A stretch of DNA of 64,000 bases from Flavivirga jejuensis (GCF_030540765.1 NZ_JAUOEL010000004.1:496001-560000); one strand, 5' to 3'. Positions 35,491 to 46,236 are shown, counted from the stretch's first letter. The notes: generated by a model from the sequence alone, not told the origin. Program-made: numbers and translations.

Positions 35491-37095
35491 TTAATTTCCT
35501 TTTAATAGATTAACACTTACTGTGGCTAATTCATTATTTGGAAAGGTAGTGAAATATTGAGGGTCTGGATGTAAACCAGCTTCTAAAACTATTTTATTAA
35601 AAACTGCTACTTCTAAAATATATTGATCGCTATAGCCATGTGTTGCATCATAAGCCGTCGCAGGAGTCTTGCCTAAGTTATTGGCTGTTAATTTAGGGTT
35701 TATGGTGTGTAATTCTATAATTAATAACCCAAAGCGTTCTATGTAGGTCTTCCATTTTTGAAAGTGTTCTAATAGGGAATCTTCAACTAAATTGTTACTA
35801 ATATGTTTTCCTTGATAGGCATACGCTCCAGATGAATTGCTACTTCTATTTGTCGGTTTTCGTGGTGCTTCCCAAATTCGGTTGTGATCTAAAAAGGTTC
35901 TCACATTTAGCAAGTCTTTTAAATTGATATTGTAATCTTCCTTTAAATCTTTAGCCAATAAGTCTGGTCTGCCTATGTCGCCCCAAATTACTTTGGCCCA
36001 AATATCGGCTTTAATTAAATTTGCCCTGGTTACTTTTAATGCTGCTTGATTAAAATCGGCACCAACTAATAATAATGGGTAGGCATCAAGCATTTTGCCT
36101 CTTAGCGTTTTATACTCAATAACATCAAAAATATGCTGTATAAAAGCACCATTGCCACACCCCATATCTAGAATCCCTTTTGGTTGCTCGTCAATAGGTT
36201 TGTTGAATAGTTCGATAATGATGTTGTCTATTATCTTGAAGTAAGTAGAGTGCGCACCTCCGCTTCCCCAAACATTCATTTCTCTATCTACATGTTTTTC
36301 AGTTTCATCTAATAGCTCTGTTTTTAAAAGGAATGGATTTCCAAACAAGAGGTCGTTTAGTTTGACAAATGTTGGTAAATATGAGACTGTTACCCCATAA
36401 GCACTGGCTCGTTTAGCAAAAAATAAACCTTCATCTGTAAATTGATAGGTGTCTTTCTTTTTGGTAAACCACCCTAAATGAGATAAAAAGTCAAGGATTT
36501 TCTTAAAACTCTCTGGGTTTTTATGATATTCCTGGGCTCTAAATGAAGCCTCCATGAAGTATTTATGAAAAAAACCATTCATGCCTAATAATACAATGAT
36601 TGGAGCTGCTATAACGCCTTCAATATGTTTTATAATTTGATATTCTACAGTACTTTCTTCTATAGTTGATACACCAAAGTTATGTTTGTGCTTTTTAAAT
36701 ATTTTTTCTAAAGCATTAAAAGCATCTGGGCCAATACGTTCTTTAGGAAATTTAACAGAATAATTTAAAAGGTTAACAGCGTCTTCGTATAAAGGTGTTA
36801 GCTTAAAGGCTTTTTTACTTAGCTTATTTACCTCAAAGCTTACAGTGTTATTTGTATTATCAACATGTTGTGTTAACCAGCCTTGGGCACATAATATGCG
36901 TAAACCTATATTAAGATAGCCGCTATTGGCGTTGAATTTTTTAGCTAGATCTTGAAGGTTTCCTTTTTTATGTTCTAATAAATATGATAACACCCCATTT
37001 TTATGTAATGTATAAGCGGTAGTTGCTGTAGCAATACCGTCAAGGTGCCTAAAAATGGTAGCTCGAAGTTTTTCTTTATCTCGCTTGGTTAACAT
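35491..37095 (-). CDS. SAM-dependent methyltransferase with winged-helix segments
   Basis: 534 aa. Residues ~10-80 and ~155-225 look like two winged-helix modules (GNLQDLAKKFNANSGYLNIG, and ILDFLSHLGWFTKKKDTYQF). A class I Rossmann methyltransferase follows, with the SAM motif GILDMGCGNGAF at 307-318 and an acidic SAM-ribose strand VGADFNQ. This layout resembles the AprA-type methyltransferases of polyketide synthases more than housekeeping enzymes. Substrate unknown. It begins 90 bp after the E1 gene, but a hairpin terminator lies between, so it probably has its own promoter. Confidence 0.78.
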   Translation of the reverse strand: MLTKRDKEKLRATIFRHLDGIATATTAYTLHKNGVLSYLLEHKKGNLQDLAKKFNANSGYLNIGLRILCAQGWLTQHVDNTNNTVSFEVNKLSKKAFKLTPLYEDAVNLLNYSVKFPKERIGPDAFNALEKIFKKHKHNFGVSTIEESTVEYQIIKHIEGVIAAPIIVLLGMNGFFHKYFMEASFRAQEYHKNPESFKKILDFLSHLGWFTKKKDTYQFTDEGLFFAKRASAYGVTVSYLPTFVKLNDLLFGNPFLLKTELLDETEKHVDREMNVWGSGGAHSTYFKIIDNIIIELFNKPIDEQPKGILDMGCGNGAFIQHIFDVIEYKTLRGKMLDAYPLLLVGADFNQAALKVTRANLIKADIWAKVIWGDIGRPDLLAKDLKEDYNINLKDLLNVRTFLDHNRIWEAPRKPTNRSSNSSGAYAYQGKHISNNLVEDSLLEHFQKWKTYIERFGLLIIELHTINPKLTANNLGKTPATAYDATHGYSDQYILEVAVFNKIVLEAGLHPDPQYFTTFPNNELATVSVNLLKGN

Positions 37096-37129
37096 GCTTT
37101 TAAATTGTTTCTACTATAAATATAGAAAT

Positions 37130-37162
37130 AAAAAACCTTTCAATTTAGGTACTGAAAGGTTT
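37130..37162 (-). terminator. terminator after the E1 gene
   Basis: On the minus strand the stem AAACCTTTCA/TGAAAGGTTT with a 10-nt loop is followed by TTTTATTTC. It lies 24 bp past the E1 stop and separates E1 from the methyltransferase. Confidence 0.75.
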
Positions 37163-37185
37163 AAAATAAAAATATGTGTTTTTTA

Positions 37186-39597
37186 TTATCGCAGTTTTGG
37201 AAAACCAGCGGGATTCGCTTCATGCATGATATCGTATACAGCTTCAAAAATATCTTCAGCAGAAGGTTTAGAGAAATAATCGCCATCATTTCCATAGGCA
37301 GGTCTGTGTGCCTTGGCTGTAAGTGTTTTTGGTTGTCCATCGAGATATTGATACGCATTTTGAATGTTTAATATTTCATTCAAAATATATGCTGAAGCTC
37401 CTCCAGGAACATCTTCATCAATTACCATAACACGGTTTGTTTTTGAAATGCTCTTTGCTATGTCATGGTTTAAGTCGAAAGGTAATAATGATTGCACATC
37501 TATAACTTCTGCATCAATCCCAATTGCTAAAAGATCTTTTGCTGTTTGCTCAACAATACGTAAGGTCGATCCATAAGATACTAAAGTAATATCGGTGCCT
37601 TCTTTAACGGTTTCAACAACGCCGATAGGTGTTTTAATGCTGCTTAAGTTGTTTGGCATTATTTCTTTTAATCGATACCCATTAAGGCACTCAACAACAA
37701 TAGCAGGATCGTCTCCTTGTAAAAGAGTGTTATAAAACCCAGCAGCTTTAGTCATATTTCTTGGAACCAGAACGTTTACGCCTCTTACTAAATTTAAAAT
37801 ACCGCCCATTTGAGACCCTGAGTGCCAAATACCTTCAAGTCTGTGTCCTCGGGTTCTTATTATTAAAGGTGCTTTTTGTTTGCCTTTTGTTCTGTAATGA
37901 ACTGTTGCTAAATCATCACTAATTATCTGTAGAGCATATAGAATATAGTCAAGGTATTGAATTTCTGCAATAGGTCTTAAACCACGTAATGCCATGCCTA
38001 TACCTTGCCCAAGAATGGTAGCTTCTCGTATCCCACTGTCTGCTACACGTAATTCACCATGCTTTTCTTGCAGACCTTCTAAACCTTGATTTACATCTCC
38101 AATTTTACCTGTATCTTCACCAAAAATAAGTGTTTCTGGGTGGTTACTGAAAATGGCATCAAAGTTATCACGTAGAATGATGCGCGCATCTACTAGAGCG
38201 GCATCTTTATTATAAGTTGGTTTTACTTCTTTTATAAGAGTGTTAGATCTATTGGTTTCAGAATATAAATGCGAGCTAAATTCAGGCTGAACATTTTTAA
38301 AGAAGTTATTAACCCAATTACTAAGTTGTTGTTTTTCTGTAGATGTTTCTCCTATTACATACCTTAAAGCTTTTCTGGCACTTGATAAAATATCTTTTCT
38401 GGTAGGTTCATCTATATGAGCTAAACCTTCTTTGATTTTAGATATAAACACATTATTTACGCTAGATGAAGCTACTTGTGTTAATATAGAAATTAGCTCT
38501 TGTTTTTCTTTTAAAATAGGATTTAAATAGGCATTCCATGCTTTTTTCTTGGCTTCTCGAACGTCCTTTTTAATAGTTCTTTCGATTTTTATAAGCGTTT
38601 CATTTGTAGCAATACCACTTTCTATAATCCATTCACGCAATTTTAAATTGCAATCGTGTTGTGTTTCCCATTCTAATCGCTTGGCGTCTTTGTACCTTTC
38701 ATGGGAACCAGAAGTCGAGTGACCTTGCGGTTGTGTTAATTCTGATACATGAATTAATACAGGTACATGCTCATTTCTGGCAATAGTGGAAGCTTCTTGA
38801 TACGTTTCCATAAGGTTTGCATAATCCCAACCTTTAACGCGTAGTATTTCGTAGCCTTTATGTTTATCATCTCGTTGAAACCCTTTTAGGATTTCAGATA
38901 TATTTTCTTTAGTTGTTTGGTGTTTAGCATGTACTGAGATACCATATTCGTCATCCCAAATACTAATGACCATAGGGACTTGTAAAACACCAGCAGCATT
39001 AATAGTTTCAAAAAACAAACCTTCACTAGTACTCGCATTTCCTATAGTACCCCAGGCTACTTCATTCCCATTAACAGAGAACTTCTTTGTGTCTATATTA
39101 TCAACATTTCTAAAGATTTTTGAAGCTTGCGCTAAACCTAGCAAACGAGGCATTTGAGCTGCCGTAGGAGAGATGTCTGCACTTGAGTTATATTGCTTTG
39201 TGAGATCTTTCCAGTCACCGTCTTTATTTAAACTATGTGTGACAAAATGCCCACCCATTTGGCGACCAGCAGACATAGGTTCTAGCTCTAAATTGGTATT
39301 AGCATATAAGCCAGCAAAAAACTGCTCAATAGTTAATTCGCCAATAGCCATCATGAATGTTTGATCTCTATAGTAACCAGATCTCCAATCTCCTTTTAAA
39401 AAAGCCTTAGCCATAGCTAATTGTGGTACTTCTTTGCCGTCTCCAAAAATTCCAAACTTTGCTTTGCCTGTTAAGACTTCACGTCTTCCTAATAGACTAC
39501 ATTCACGACTTTGAGTAGCAATTTTGAAGTCGTTTATAACTTCTGCTTTAAAATCGTCAAATGATATATCGTTTTTTGTTTTTGGAATTGTTTGCAT
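37186..39597 (-). CDS. fused E1 alpha/beta 2-oxoacid dehydrogenase
   Basis: 803-aa thiamine-diphosphate enzyme in which E1 alpha (about 1-410) and E1 beta (about 450-803) are one chain, as is usual in Flavobacteriia. Alpha shows WGTIGNASTSEGLFFE and VISIWDDEYGIS (cofactor region); beta shows EDTGKIGDVNQG, IRTRGHRLEGIWHSGS and VIDVQSLLPFD. It supplies the decarboxylase part of a branched-chain or related 2-oxoacid complex, with E2/E3 encoded elsewhere. Length and motifs are complete. Confidence 0.93.
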   Translation of the reverse strand: MQTIPKTKNDISFDDFKAEVINDFKIATQSRECSLLGRREVLTGKAKFGIFGDGKEVPQLAMAKAFLKGDWRSGYYRDQTFMMAIGELTIEQFFAGLYANTNLELEPMSAGRQMGGHFVTHSLNKDGDWKDLTKQYNSSADISPTAAQMPRLLGLAQASKIFRNVDNIDTKKFSVNGNEVAWGTIGNASTSEGLFFETINAAGVLQVPMVISIWDDEYGISVHAKHQTTKENISEILKGFQRDDKHKGYEILRVKGWDYANLMETYQEASTIARNEHVPVLIHVSELTQPQGHSTSGSHERYKDAKRLEWETQHDCNLKLREWIIESGIATNETLIKIERTIKKDVREAKKKAWNAYLNPILKEKQELISILTQVASSSVNNVFISKIKEGLAHIDEPTRKDILSSARKALRYVIGETSTEKQQLSNWVNNFFKNVQPEFSSHLYSETNRSNTLIKEVKPTYNKDAALVDARIILRDNFDAIFSNHPETLIFGEDTGKIGDVNQGLEGLQEKHGELRVADSGIREATILGQGIGMALRGLRPIAEIQYLDYILYALQIISDDLATVHYRTKGKQKAPLIIRTRGHRLEGIWHSGSQMGGILNLVRGVNVLVPRNMTKAAGFYNTLLQGDDPAIVVECLNGYRLKEIMPNNLSSIKTPIGVVETVKEGTDITLVSYGSTLRIVEQTAKDLLAIGIDAEVIDVQSLLPFDLNHDIAKSISKTNRVMVIDEDVPGGASAYILNEILNIQNAYQYLDGQPKTLTAKAHRPAYGNDGDYFSKPSAEDIFEAVYDIMHEANPAGFPKLR

Positions 39598-39760
39598 TTG
39601 GCTGTGCTTTTTGCTCGTGCAAAAGTAGAAAAAAAATGTCGTTTTTGCAATTATATAGGTATCTAAATTATTGAGGTATTGTTAAAAATAACCAAAAAAA
39701 AGAAGTTAAAATGATTATTTCGTAATAAAAATGACTAAAAAATGAATTTTATTTAAAATA

Positions 39761-42592
39761 TTAGTACCAGCGTCTTCTAAATAAACCTAAAAGCACTTGT
39801 GGGTCTACAGTAAATTTAAATCTGATTTTTTCATCGTAATTAGGTTGATCTATTTCCCAACCAAGGTTTGAATATACAGGAAGATAAATTTCGAAATAGT
39901 CTGTAACCAGATTAATTCTTATACCAGAATCGTATACAAAATGAGGGTCGCTAAACTTGTTTTTAACAAATCCGAGGTCTCCATATGCTAATACATATTT
40001 CCATAATGTCGTGCTCGTGTTAAGCGTTGTAATCCATTGGTTTGCAAAAGGCGTTTCTAGTTTAGATTTAAATCCACCTTCTGCTGCTATATATTGCTGA
40101 CTAAAGATACCTGAATCTTCAGAACGTCCTAAATATGGGTAGTCAAATAAATAATCTGTTGGTCTGTCTAACGCAAAACTGAAATAATCTGAGATTATAT
40201 CTGTTTTATTTTTTAAAAAAGCGCCAGCAAATATGCGTAAATTTAATTGCCTGTTGCTTTGGAATAAACGTCTGTACTCATAGTTAAAAGCAATTTTGCT
40301 AAATTTTTCACCAACTTGAAAATCGGTATACCATTTATTAAAGTTTATTAGATTGTCGTTCGAGTTTTGATAGCGAATATTAAAAACCTTATAGTTAGGC
40401 CTGAAAATAGGGGAGATATTATTTGTGTCTTCATCTCTTTTAATGTCTAAATACCTAAATCTTAAGAACTGTCTTTTGTTTGAGCGAAAATCATCATCTC
40501 TTCTAAATGATAATGTTATTGAGGGTTTTATTTGTCTAACAAATAGATCTTCGGCATAAGATGTATAGCCTCCAACAATTCCGTAATTAAGAGCAAATAG
40601 GTTGCTGTTTTCAAAATAATGTGTTTTTGATATGGCCGCAGAGCCTGTTAGAGACCTAGATTTAAAGGCATACGATGGCTCAATTTTATATTTAAGAAGT
40701 TTTCTTAAAAGCGTTGTGTTATAGGCGCGCATTCCCAGAGTAAATCCATCATAAATGTTGTTGAATTCTGCAATTGGCATAAGGAACACTTGATTGTAGT
40801 AAGGATCCTCAACATCTTTGAAAAGCCTAAATTGTAATGGTTTGTTATTAAAAAAGAAGCCTTTTAATGATTTCCAATTATCTCTTGTGTTGATTTCGGG
40901 AACTATATTTTCGTAATTTAAAACAAGCTTATCGACATTGTTTCTGGGGATTGTAAGGGTTTTATTTTTTGTAATATTTTCTATCCATATTTTTGAGGTA
41001 ATACTATCTTTGCTAAAAGTGTACAAAGAAATAGGCATGTTATTATCTCTTTTGTTCTTTATGGTAAGGGTTATGGAATCTTTGGTTTTAATGACCTTTT
41101 TTATTTTGAAATCTATTTTTTTACGAGTGGTTAGGTAATCTTTAAAAAACCAATCGATATCTTTATCGGTTTTAGATTTTAAATGTGTTTCAAAGTCTTT
41201 AGTAGTGGTTTGTTTTAATTTATTTTCAGACAAAAATGATGTAATGCTCGTTTCTAATATTTGACTGTTTATAAAATCATCTAAATATTTGAGTCCAATA
41301 CCTGCTTTATATTTGTTAGCAATATTGGTGTTAAACTTAAGCAAAGAATCTTTTCGCATGGTGAGCGGCTGGTCTATATTTGTTCTTGCAGCAGACATGG
41401 CAGCTAGCGTGTATTTGCCATTAAATTTCATGTCTGAAATATGAAAAGATTTAATCCCCCAGAAATCGGCCATAGCACCAAGAAACTTCATGTCTGGATA
41501 ATATTCTTCAACATAATTCATTAAATAATAAATCTGTATGGCATCCAGAAACCACTGTTCTTTCCTTGGGTTTACTAATAGTGTATTTTCTAAATAATTA
41601 CGTAATGTGATTTTTAATAATTTAAGCTCGTATTGAAAATTACCAGGATATGTTTTTATAAATTTTGGTAAAAAATTCACACCATAAACTGGGTCTTTTG
41701 CATTGTCAATTTCTGTTATTAAAAGTCTTTTGTGTGGATAATCTCCAAAATTTTTCAGAATAAATTTTGTGACTTTTTCTGTAATGATAACTTTTTCTAT
41801 AACATCTAAACCTTCGTCATCTATGTTAGAAACTATAGAAAAGTCACCAGATTGTATGGTATTGAAATTTGAGCCTTTGCTTAAAAATAATTTATTGCTA
41901 TTTCTGTTTTTTCCTTGAAGCTTAACTATTTGTTTATTAGGTAATTGTGTTTTTTTGATTAAATCTAATTCTGAAGTTAAAACATAGGTGTTAGGATGCT
42001 CAATTTCTAGTGTGACATCTGATTCAGGTATGAACAGATCGTCTAAATTTTTATTACTATAATATTGCCATTCGCCATTATAAATTGCGGGTGTAATATA
42101 CCAATATCTTAAATTTAAATTACCAGAATCTGTTATGCCATAACTTGTGAATTTAGCATTTGGAATTTGAACGATATATTCTAAATCAATACTGTAAGTA
42201 CTATTTGGTTTTAAGGGTTTTTTTAATTCAACCTTAATAATATCTATTTGATCTTCTAGTTGTTGAAATGTTAAATTGTCATGACCTTGTTTAATGGAAG
42301 TGATAATAGAAAAACCTCTGTCCTTATTTTTTGCTAAATGAAAATCATTTTTGTATTCATCTGCTATTCTTATGGCTAATGGTGTTTTTTTTGTTGAAAA
42401 ACTATTATTCCAATCGTTTAGATAAATGGTTTGTAATTCATCTTGTGTCGTATTGTGGTATTGAATAGTTTGTGATATTTTGATTTGTTTGTTTTCAATA
42501 TCAAAAATAGCCTTTAGGTCAATCTTATTTTGACTGAAGCTTGTAAAGCATATTAGTATATTAATAATGCAATTAAAAAAGCGTAATTTCAA
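39761..42592 (-). CDS. M1-peptidase-like outer-membrane protein without active site
   Basis: 943 aa. After the signal peptide, residues ~20-560 follow the M1 aminopeptidase plan (beta-domain, VYGVNFLPKF region, helical catalytic-like domain, then a Y.KGA-like NKYKAGIGLKYLDDF). There is no HExxH anywhere; the corresponding stretch reads ELKLLKITLRNYL, and the WLxEG zinc-ligand motif reads WFLDAIQ. Residues ~600-943 are alternating beta-strands ending in an aromatic (RRRWY), like an outer-membrane barrel. Probably a surface-anchored binding or scaffold protein rather than a peptidase. Confidence 0.75.
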   Translation of the reverse strand: MKLRFFNCIINILICFTSFSQNKIDLKAIFDIENKQIKISQTIQYHNTTQDELQTIYLNDWNNSFSTKKTPLAIRIADEYKNDFHLAKNKDRGFSIITSIKQGHDNLTFQQLEDQIDIIKVELKKPLKPNSTYSIDLEYIVQIPNAKFTSYGITDSGNLNLRYWYITPAIYNGEWQYYSNKNLDDLFIPESDVTLEIEHPNTYVLTSELDLIKKTQLPNKQIVKLQGKNRNSNKLFLSKGSNFNTIQSGDFSIVSNIDDEGLDVIEKVIITEKVTKFILKNFGDYPHKRLLITEIDNAKDPVYGVNFLPKFIKTYPGNFQYELKLLKITLRNYLENTLLVNPRKEQWFLDAIQIYYLMNYVEEYYPDMKFLGAMADFWGIKSFHISDMKFNGKYTLAAMSAARTNIDQPLTMRKDSLLKFNTNIANKYKAGIGLKYLDDFINSQILETSITSFLSENKLKQTTTKDFETHLKSKTDKDIDWFFKDYLTTRKKIDFKIKKVIKTKDSITLTIKNKRDNNMPISLYTFSKDSITSKIWIENITKNKTLTIPRNNVDKLVLNYENIVPEINTRDNWKSLKGFFFNNKPLQFRLFKDVEDPYYNQVFLMPIAEFNNIYDGFTLGMRAYNTTLLRKLLKYKIEPSYAFKSRSLTGSAAISKTHYFENSNLFALNYGIVGGYTSYAEDLFVRQIKPSITLSFRRDDDFRSNKRQFLRFRYLDIKRDEDTNNISPIFRPNYKVFNIRYQNSNDNLINFNKWYTDFQVGEKFSKIAFNYEYRRLFQSNRQLNLRIFAGAFLKNKTDIISDYFSFALDRPTDYLFDYPYLGRSEDSGIFSQQYIAAEGGFKSKLETPFANQWITTLNTSTTLWKYVLAYGDLGFVKNKFSDPHFVYDSGIRINLVTDYFEIYLPVYSNLGWEIDQPNYDEKIRFKFTVDPQVLLGLFRRRWY

Positions 42593-42695
42593 TTTACAAA
42601 ATATTTAAAGATTAATAATTCATAGTAAAAATTGCGTTCTAAAATTTACCAATATCTCGATCCTAAAGTCTTTAGTCGTAAAAAAGTTATGATTT

Positions 42696-43385
42696 TTAAA
42701 AATTAGGACTTAAACCAGATTCTTTATAGAATAAATCAAGAATCTCTATAACTTCATCTTCGGTATCTACCAAATGAATTAAATCTAAATCTTTGGCGCT
42801 TATGTTTGAAAATGAATCTAGTAATGTTTTTTTAACCCAGTCTAATAATCCTTCCCAGAAATCTGTTCCTACTAGAATAATTGGAAACTTTCCAATTTTA
42901 TGTGTCTGTATAAGTGTTAAGGCTTCAAAAAGTTCGTCTAAAGTACCAAAGCCGCCAGGCATGACAACAAAGCCTTGAGAGTATTTTACAAACATCACTT
43001 TTCGGACAAAGAAATAATCGAAATCTAAGCTCTTGTCTTGGTCTATATATGGGTTGTCATGTTGCTCGAAAGGCAAATCAATATTTAAACCAACAGAGGT
43101 GCCGCCAGCTAAGTGGGCTCCTTTATTACCAGCTTCCATAATTCCAGGACCGCCGCCAGTTATAACACCATATCCAGCTTCTACGATTTTTTTTGCTACT
43201 TTTTCTGCTAGTTGATAGTATTTGTTTTCTGGTTTTGTTCTGGCAGATCCAAAAATAGATACGCAGGGACCTATTTTACTCATCTTTTCAAAACCATTAA
43301 CAAATTCTCCCATTATTTTAAAAATGGCCCAAGAATCGTTTGTTTTTATTTCATTCCATCCTTTATGATGCTTTTCGTTTCTCAT
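42696..43385 (-). CDS. LOG family protein (TIGR00730)
   Basis: 229-aa Rossmann-fold protein with the LOG signature PGGFGTLDE and GGGPGIMEAGNKGA. Related proteins are nucleoside-5'-monophosphate phosphoribohydrolases that release free cytokinin-type bases. It starts 19 bp after uvrA on the same strand, so it is probably co-transcribed. Substrate here is not determinable. Confidence 0.9.
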   Translation of the reverse strand: MRNEKHHKGWNEIKTNDSWAIFKIMGEFVNGFEKMSKIGPCVSIFGSARTKPENKYYQLAEKVAKKIVEAGYGVITGGGPGIMEAGNKGAHLAGGTSVGLNIDLPFEQHDNPYIDQDKSLDFDYFFVRKVMFVKYSQGFVVMPGGFGTLDELFEALTLIQTHKIGKFPIILVGTDFWEGLLDWVKKTLLDSFSNISAKDLDLIHLVDTEDEVIEILDLFYKESGLSPNF

Positions 43386-43404
43386 AGATCATGTTTTTTA
43401 TCTG

Positions 43405-46236
43405 CTAATTTAATTCTTTTTTAAGAAATTTAGCGGTATAGCTTTTTTTATGCTTGATAACTTCCTCAGGAGACCCCTCAACAATAATTTGTCCGCCACC
43501 TCGTCCACCTTCGTAGCCAATATCGATAATGTAGTCAACGGTTTTTATAACATCTAAATTGTGTTCGATAATAAGAACGGTGTTGCCTTTGTCTGCTAAT
43601 TTATTAAGAACAATCATGAGTATTCGAATATCTTCAAAATGTAAGCCTGTTGTAGGTTCGTCAAGAATGTAAAATGTATTTCCTGTATCTCGTTTACTTA
43701 ATTCTGTGGCTAGTTTAATACGTTGTGCTTCGCCACCAGAAAGTGTCGTGCTTTGCTGTCCCAGAGTAATATAGCCTAAGCCAACATCTTGGATTGTTTT
43801 AAGCTTCTTATAAATTTTAGGAATGTGTTCAAAAAACAAAACAGCTTCATTAATGGTCATGTTTAATACATCGCTAATTGATTTTCCTTTATAGCGAATT
43901 TCTAAGGTTTCTCTATTAAAACGCTTGCCTTGGCAGGTTTCGCATTCAACATATACATCTGGAAGGAAATTCATTTCTATAACTCGTAAACCGCCACCTT
44001 GACAGGTTTCACAACGTCCACCTTTTACGTTAAAACTAAAACGTCCTGCTTTATAACCGCGAATCATGGCTTCGGGAATTTTAGCATATAAGGCTCTAAT
44101 TTCACTAAAAGTGCCTGTATAGGTAACGGGGTTACTTCGTGGTGTTCTTCCAATGGGTGATTGATTAATATCAATGACTTTATCAATATGTTCTAAGCCT
44201 TTAATGCTTTTATAAGGCATTGGTTTTTTTACACCATTAAAATAATAAGCATTTAAAATAGGGTAGAGGGTCTCGTTGATTAATGTCGATTTTCCGCTCC
44301 CCGAAACACCAGTAACTCCTATCATTTTTCCTAATGGCAATTTTATAGATACATTTTTTAAATTGTTCCCTGTACAGCCTTTAAGTTCTAAAAACTTACC
44401 ATTGCCTGGTCTGCGTTTTTTAGGGACTTCAATTTTTTTAGTATCGTTTAAATAATCTGCCGTTAAAGTATCATGTTTTTTTAATTCATCGGGGTTACCA
44501 ATACTAATTATTTCTCCTCCATATTTTCCAGCTTTTGGTCCGATATCAATAACATAATCGGCACGCTCAATCATGTCTTTGTCATGTTCTACAACGATAA
44601 CCGAATTTCCTATATCACGAAGTGATACTAAGGAATTAATGAGTTTTTCGTTATCGCGTTGGTGTAAACCAATACTAGGCTCATCTAAAATATATAATAC
44701 CCCCACCAATTGCGAGCCTATTTGGGTGGCTAAACGAATACGCTGTGCCTCACCACCAGATAATGATTTAGAACTTCTGTTTAATGATAAATAATCTAAG
44801 CCTACATCTAATAAAAATTGTAGTCTGGACTTTATTTCTTTTAAAATTTCCTCGGCTATCCTCAGTTGTTTTTCTGATAAATGCTCATGTAAATTATGAA
44901 ACCAAGTTGCTAATTCTACAATATCTGTATTGGCTAGTTCTGCTATATTTTTATTATTTATTTTGAAATAAAGTGATTCCTTTTTTAATCTGGAACCTTG
45001 GCATTCTGGACATTTAATTTTGTCCATATAATCTTTTGCCCAACGTTTTAAAGAGGTCGATTCTGCTGTTTTGTATTGATTATCAATAAAGTTAGCGACT
45101 CCTTCAAAATCTATTTTATAATCACGAGTCACCCCAAGTACTTTGCTTTCTACAGAGAATTTTTCGTTACCACCATACAAAATCATTTGTTTGGCTTCTT
45201 CTGGAATGTCTTTGTAAGCATCTGTTAGTTTAAAATTGAAACGTTGTGCAATGGTTTCAAATTGTTTAAAGATCCAACTGTTCTTTTCTGGTCCGTGTGG
45301 TGCCAATGCTCCAGTTTTTATGGATAAGCTATCGTCTGGAACAATTTTATTTTCATTTACTTGATATAATTCTCCAATACCATTACAATTAGAACAGGCT
45401 CCTTTAGGAGAATTGAAAGAGAAATTATTGGGCTCTGGATTTGGGTATGAAATCCCAGAAGAGGGGCACATTAAATTTCTGCTAAAATAGCGGGTTTCGT
45501 TAGTATCCTGATCAATTACTAAAAGAACATCTTCACCATGATACATCGCTGTATTAATGGTTTCGGTAAGACGCTTATCGTTATCTACAGAGGCGTCAAT
45601 CACCAACCTGTCTATAACAATTTCAATATCGTGTGTTTTATAACGGTCTAATTTCATACCTTTTGTAAGGTCTTTAATGTCTCCGTCGGTTCTTACTTTT
45701 ACAAAGCCTTGTTTTGCAATTTGCTCGAATAATTCACGATAATGCCCTTTACGCGAACGTACTACGGGCGCTAGTATGTTAATGCGTTTTCCGCTAAAGT
45801 CACTAATAATGAGTTTCTTGATTTGCTCATCGCTGTAACTCACCATTTTGTCTCCTGTATTATAACTATAGGCGTCACTTGCTCGTGCAAATAATAAACG
45901 CAAAAAGTCATAAATTTCAGTAATCGTACCAACGGTAGAGCGTGGTGATTTGCTGGTCGTTTTTTGTTCGATAGCAATAACAGGGGAGAGGCCATCGATC
46001 TTATCAACATCGGGTCTTTCTAAACCGCCTAGAAATTGTCGTGCATAAGCCGAAAAGGTTTCAATATATCGACGTTGTCCTTCGGCATAAATGGTATCGA
46101 ATGCTAAAGAAGATTTGCCACTACCAGATAATCCTGTTATAACTACAAGTTTCTCTCTGGGTATAGATACGTCTATGTTTTTAAGGTTATGTACGCGGGC
46201 TCCCTTTACTTCAATAAAATTGTCAAATTGGCTCAT
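43405..46236 (-). CDS. uvrA: excinuclease ABC subunit A
   Basis: 943-aa damage-recognition ATPase of nucleotide excision repair, acting with UvrB and UvrC. Two ABC modules: Walker A GLSGSGKSSLAF near residue 34 and GVSGSGKSTLI in the second half; signatures SLSGGEAQR and TLSGGEAQR; zinc modules with CxxC pairs (CSNCNGIGE, CPECQGSR, CETCQGGG). Full length. First gene of a uvrA-LOG run. Confidence 0.98.
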   Translation of the reverse strand: MSQFDNFIEVKGARVHNLKNIDVSIPREKLVVITGLSGSGKSSLAFDTIYAEGQRRYIETFSAYARQFLGGLERPDVDKIDGLSPVIAIEQKTTSKSPRSTVGTITEIYDFLRLLFARASDAYSYNTGDKMVSYSDEQIKKLIISDFSGKRINILAPVVRSRKGHYRELFEQIAKQGFVKVRTDGDIKDLTKGMKLDRYKTHDIEIVIDRLVIDASVDNDKRLTETINTAMYHGEDVLLVIDQDTNETRYFSRNLMCPSSGISYPNPEPNNFSFNSPKGACSNCNGIGELYQVNENKIVPDDSLSIKTGALAPHGPEKNSWIFKQFETIAQRFNFKLTDAYKDIPEEAKQMILYGGNEKFSVESKVLGVTRDYKIDFEGVANFIDNQYKTAESTSLKRWAKDYMDKIKCPECQGSRLKKESLYFKINNKNIAELANTDIVELATWFHNLHEHLSEKQLRIAEEILKEIKSRLQFLLDVGLDYLSLNRSSKSLSGGEAQRIRLATQIGSQLVGVLYILDEPSIGLHQRDNEKLINSLVSLRDIGNSVIVVEHDKDMIERADYVIDIGPKAGKYGGEIISIGNPDELKKHDTLTADYLNDTKKIEVPKKRRPGNGKFLELKGCTGNNLKNVSIKLPLGKMIGVTGVSGSGKSTLINETLYPILNAYYFNGVKKPMPYKSIKGLEHIDKVIDINQSPIGRTPRSNPVTYTGTFSEIRALYAKIPEAMIRGYKAGRFSFNVKGGRCETCQGGGLRVIEMNFLPDVYVECETCQGKRFNRETLEIRYKGKSISDVLNMTINEAVLFFEHIPKIYKKLKTIQDVGLGYITLGQQSTTLSGGEAQRIKLATELSKRDTGNTFYILDEPTTGLHFEDIRILMIVLNKLADKGNTVLIIEHNLDVIKTVDYIIDIGYEGGRGGGQIIVEGSPEEVIKHKKSYTAKFLKKELN

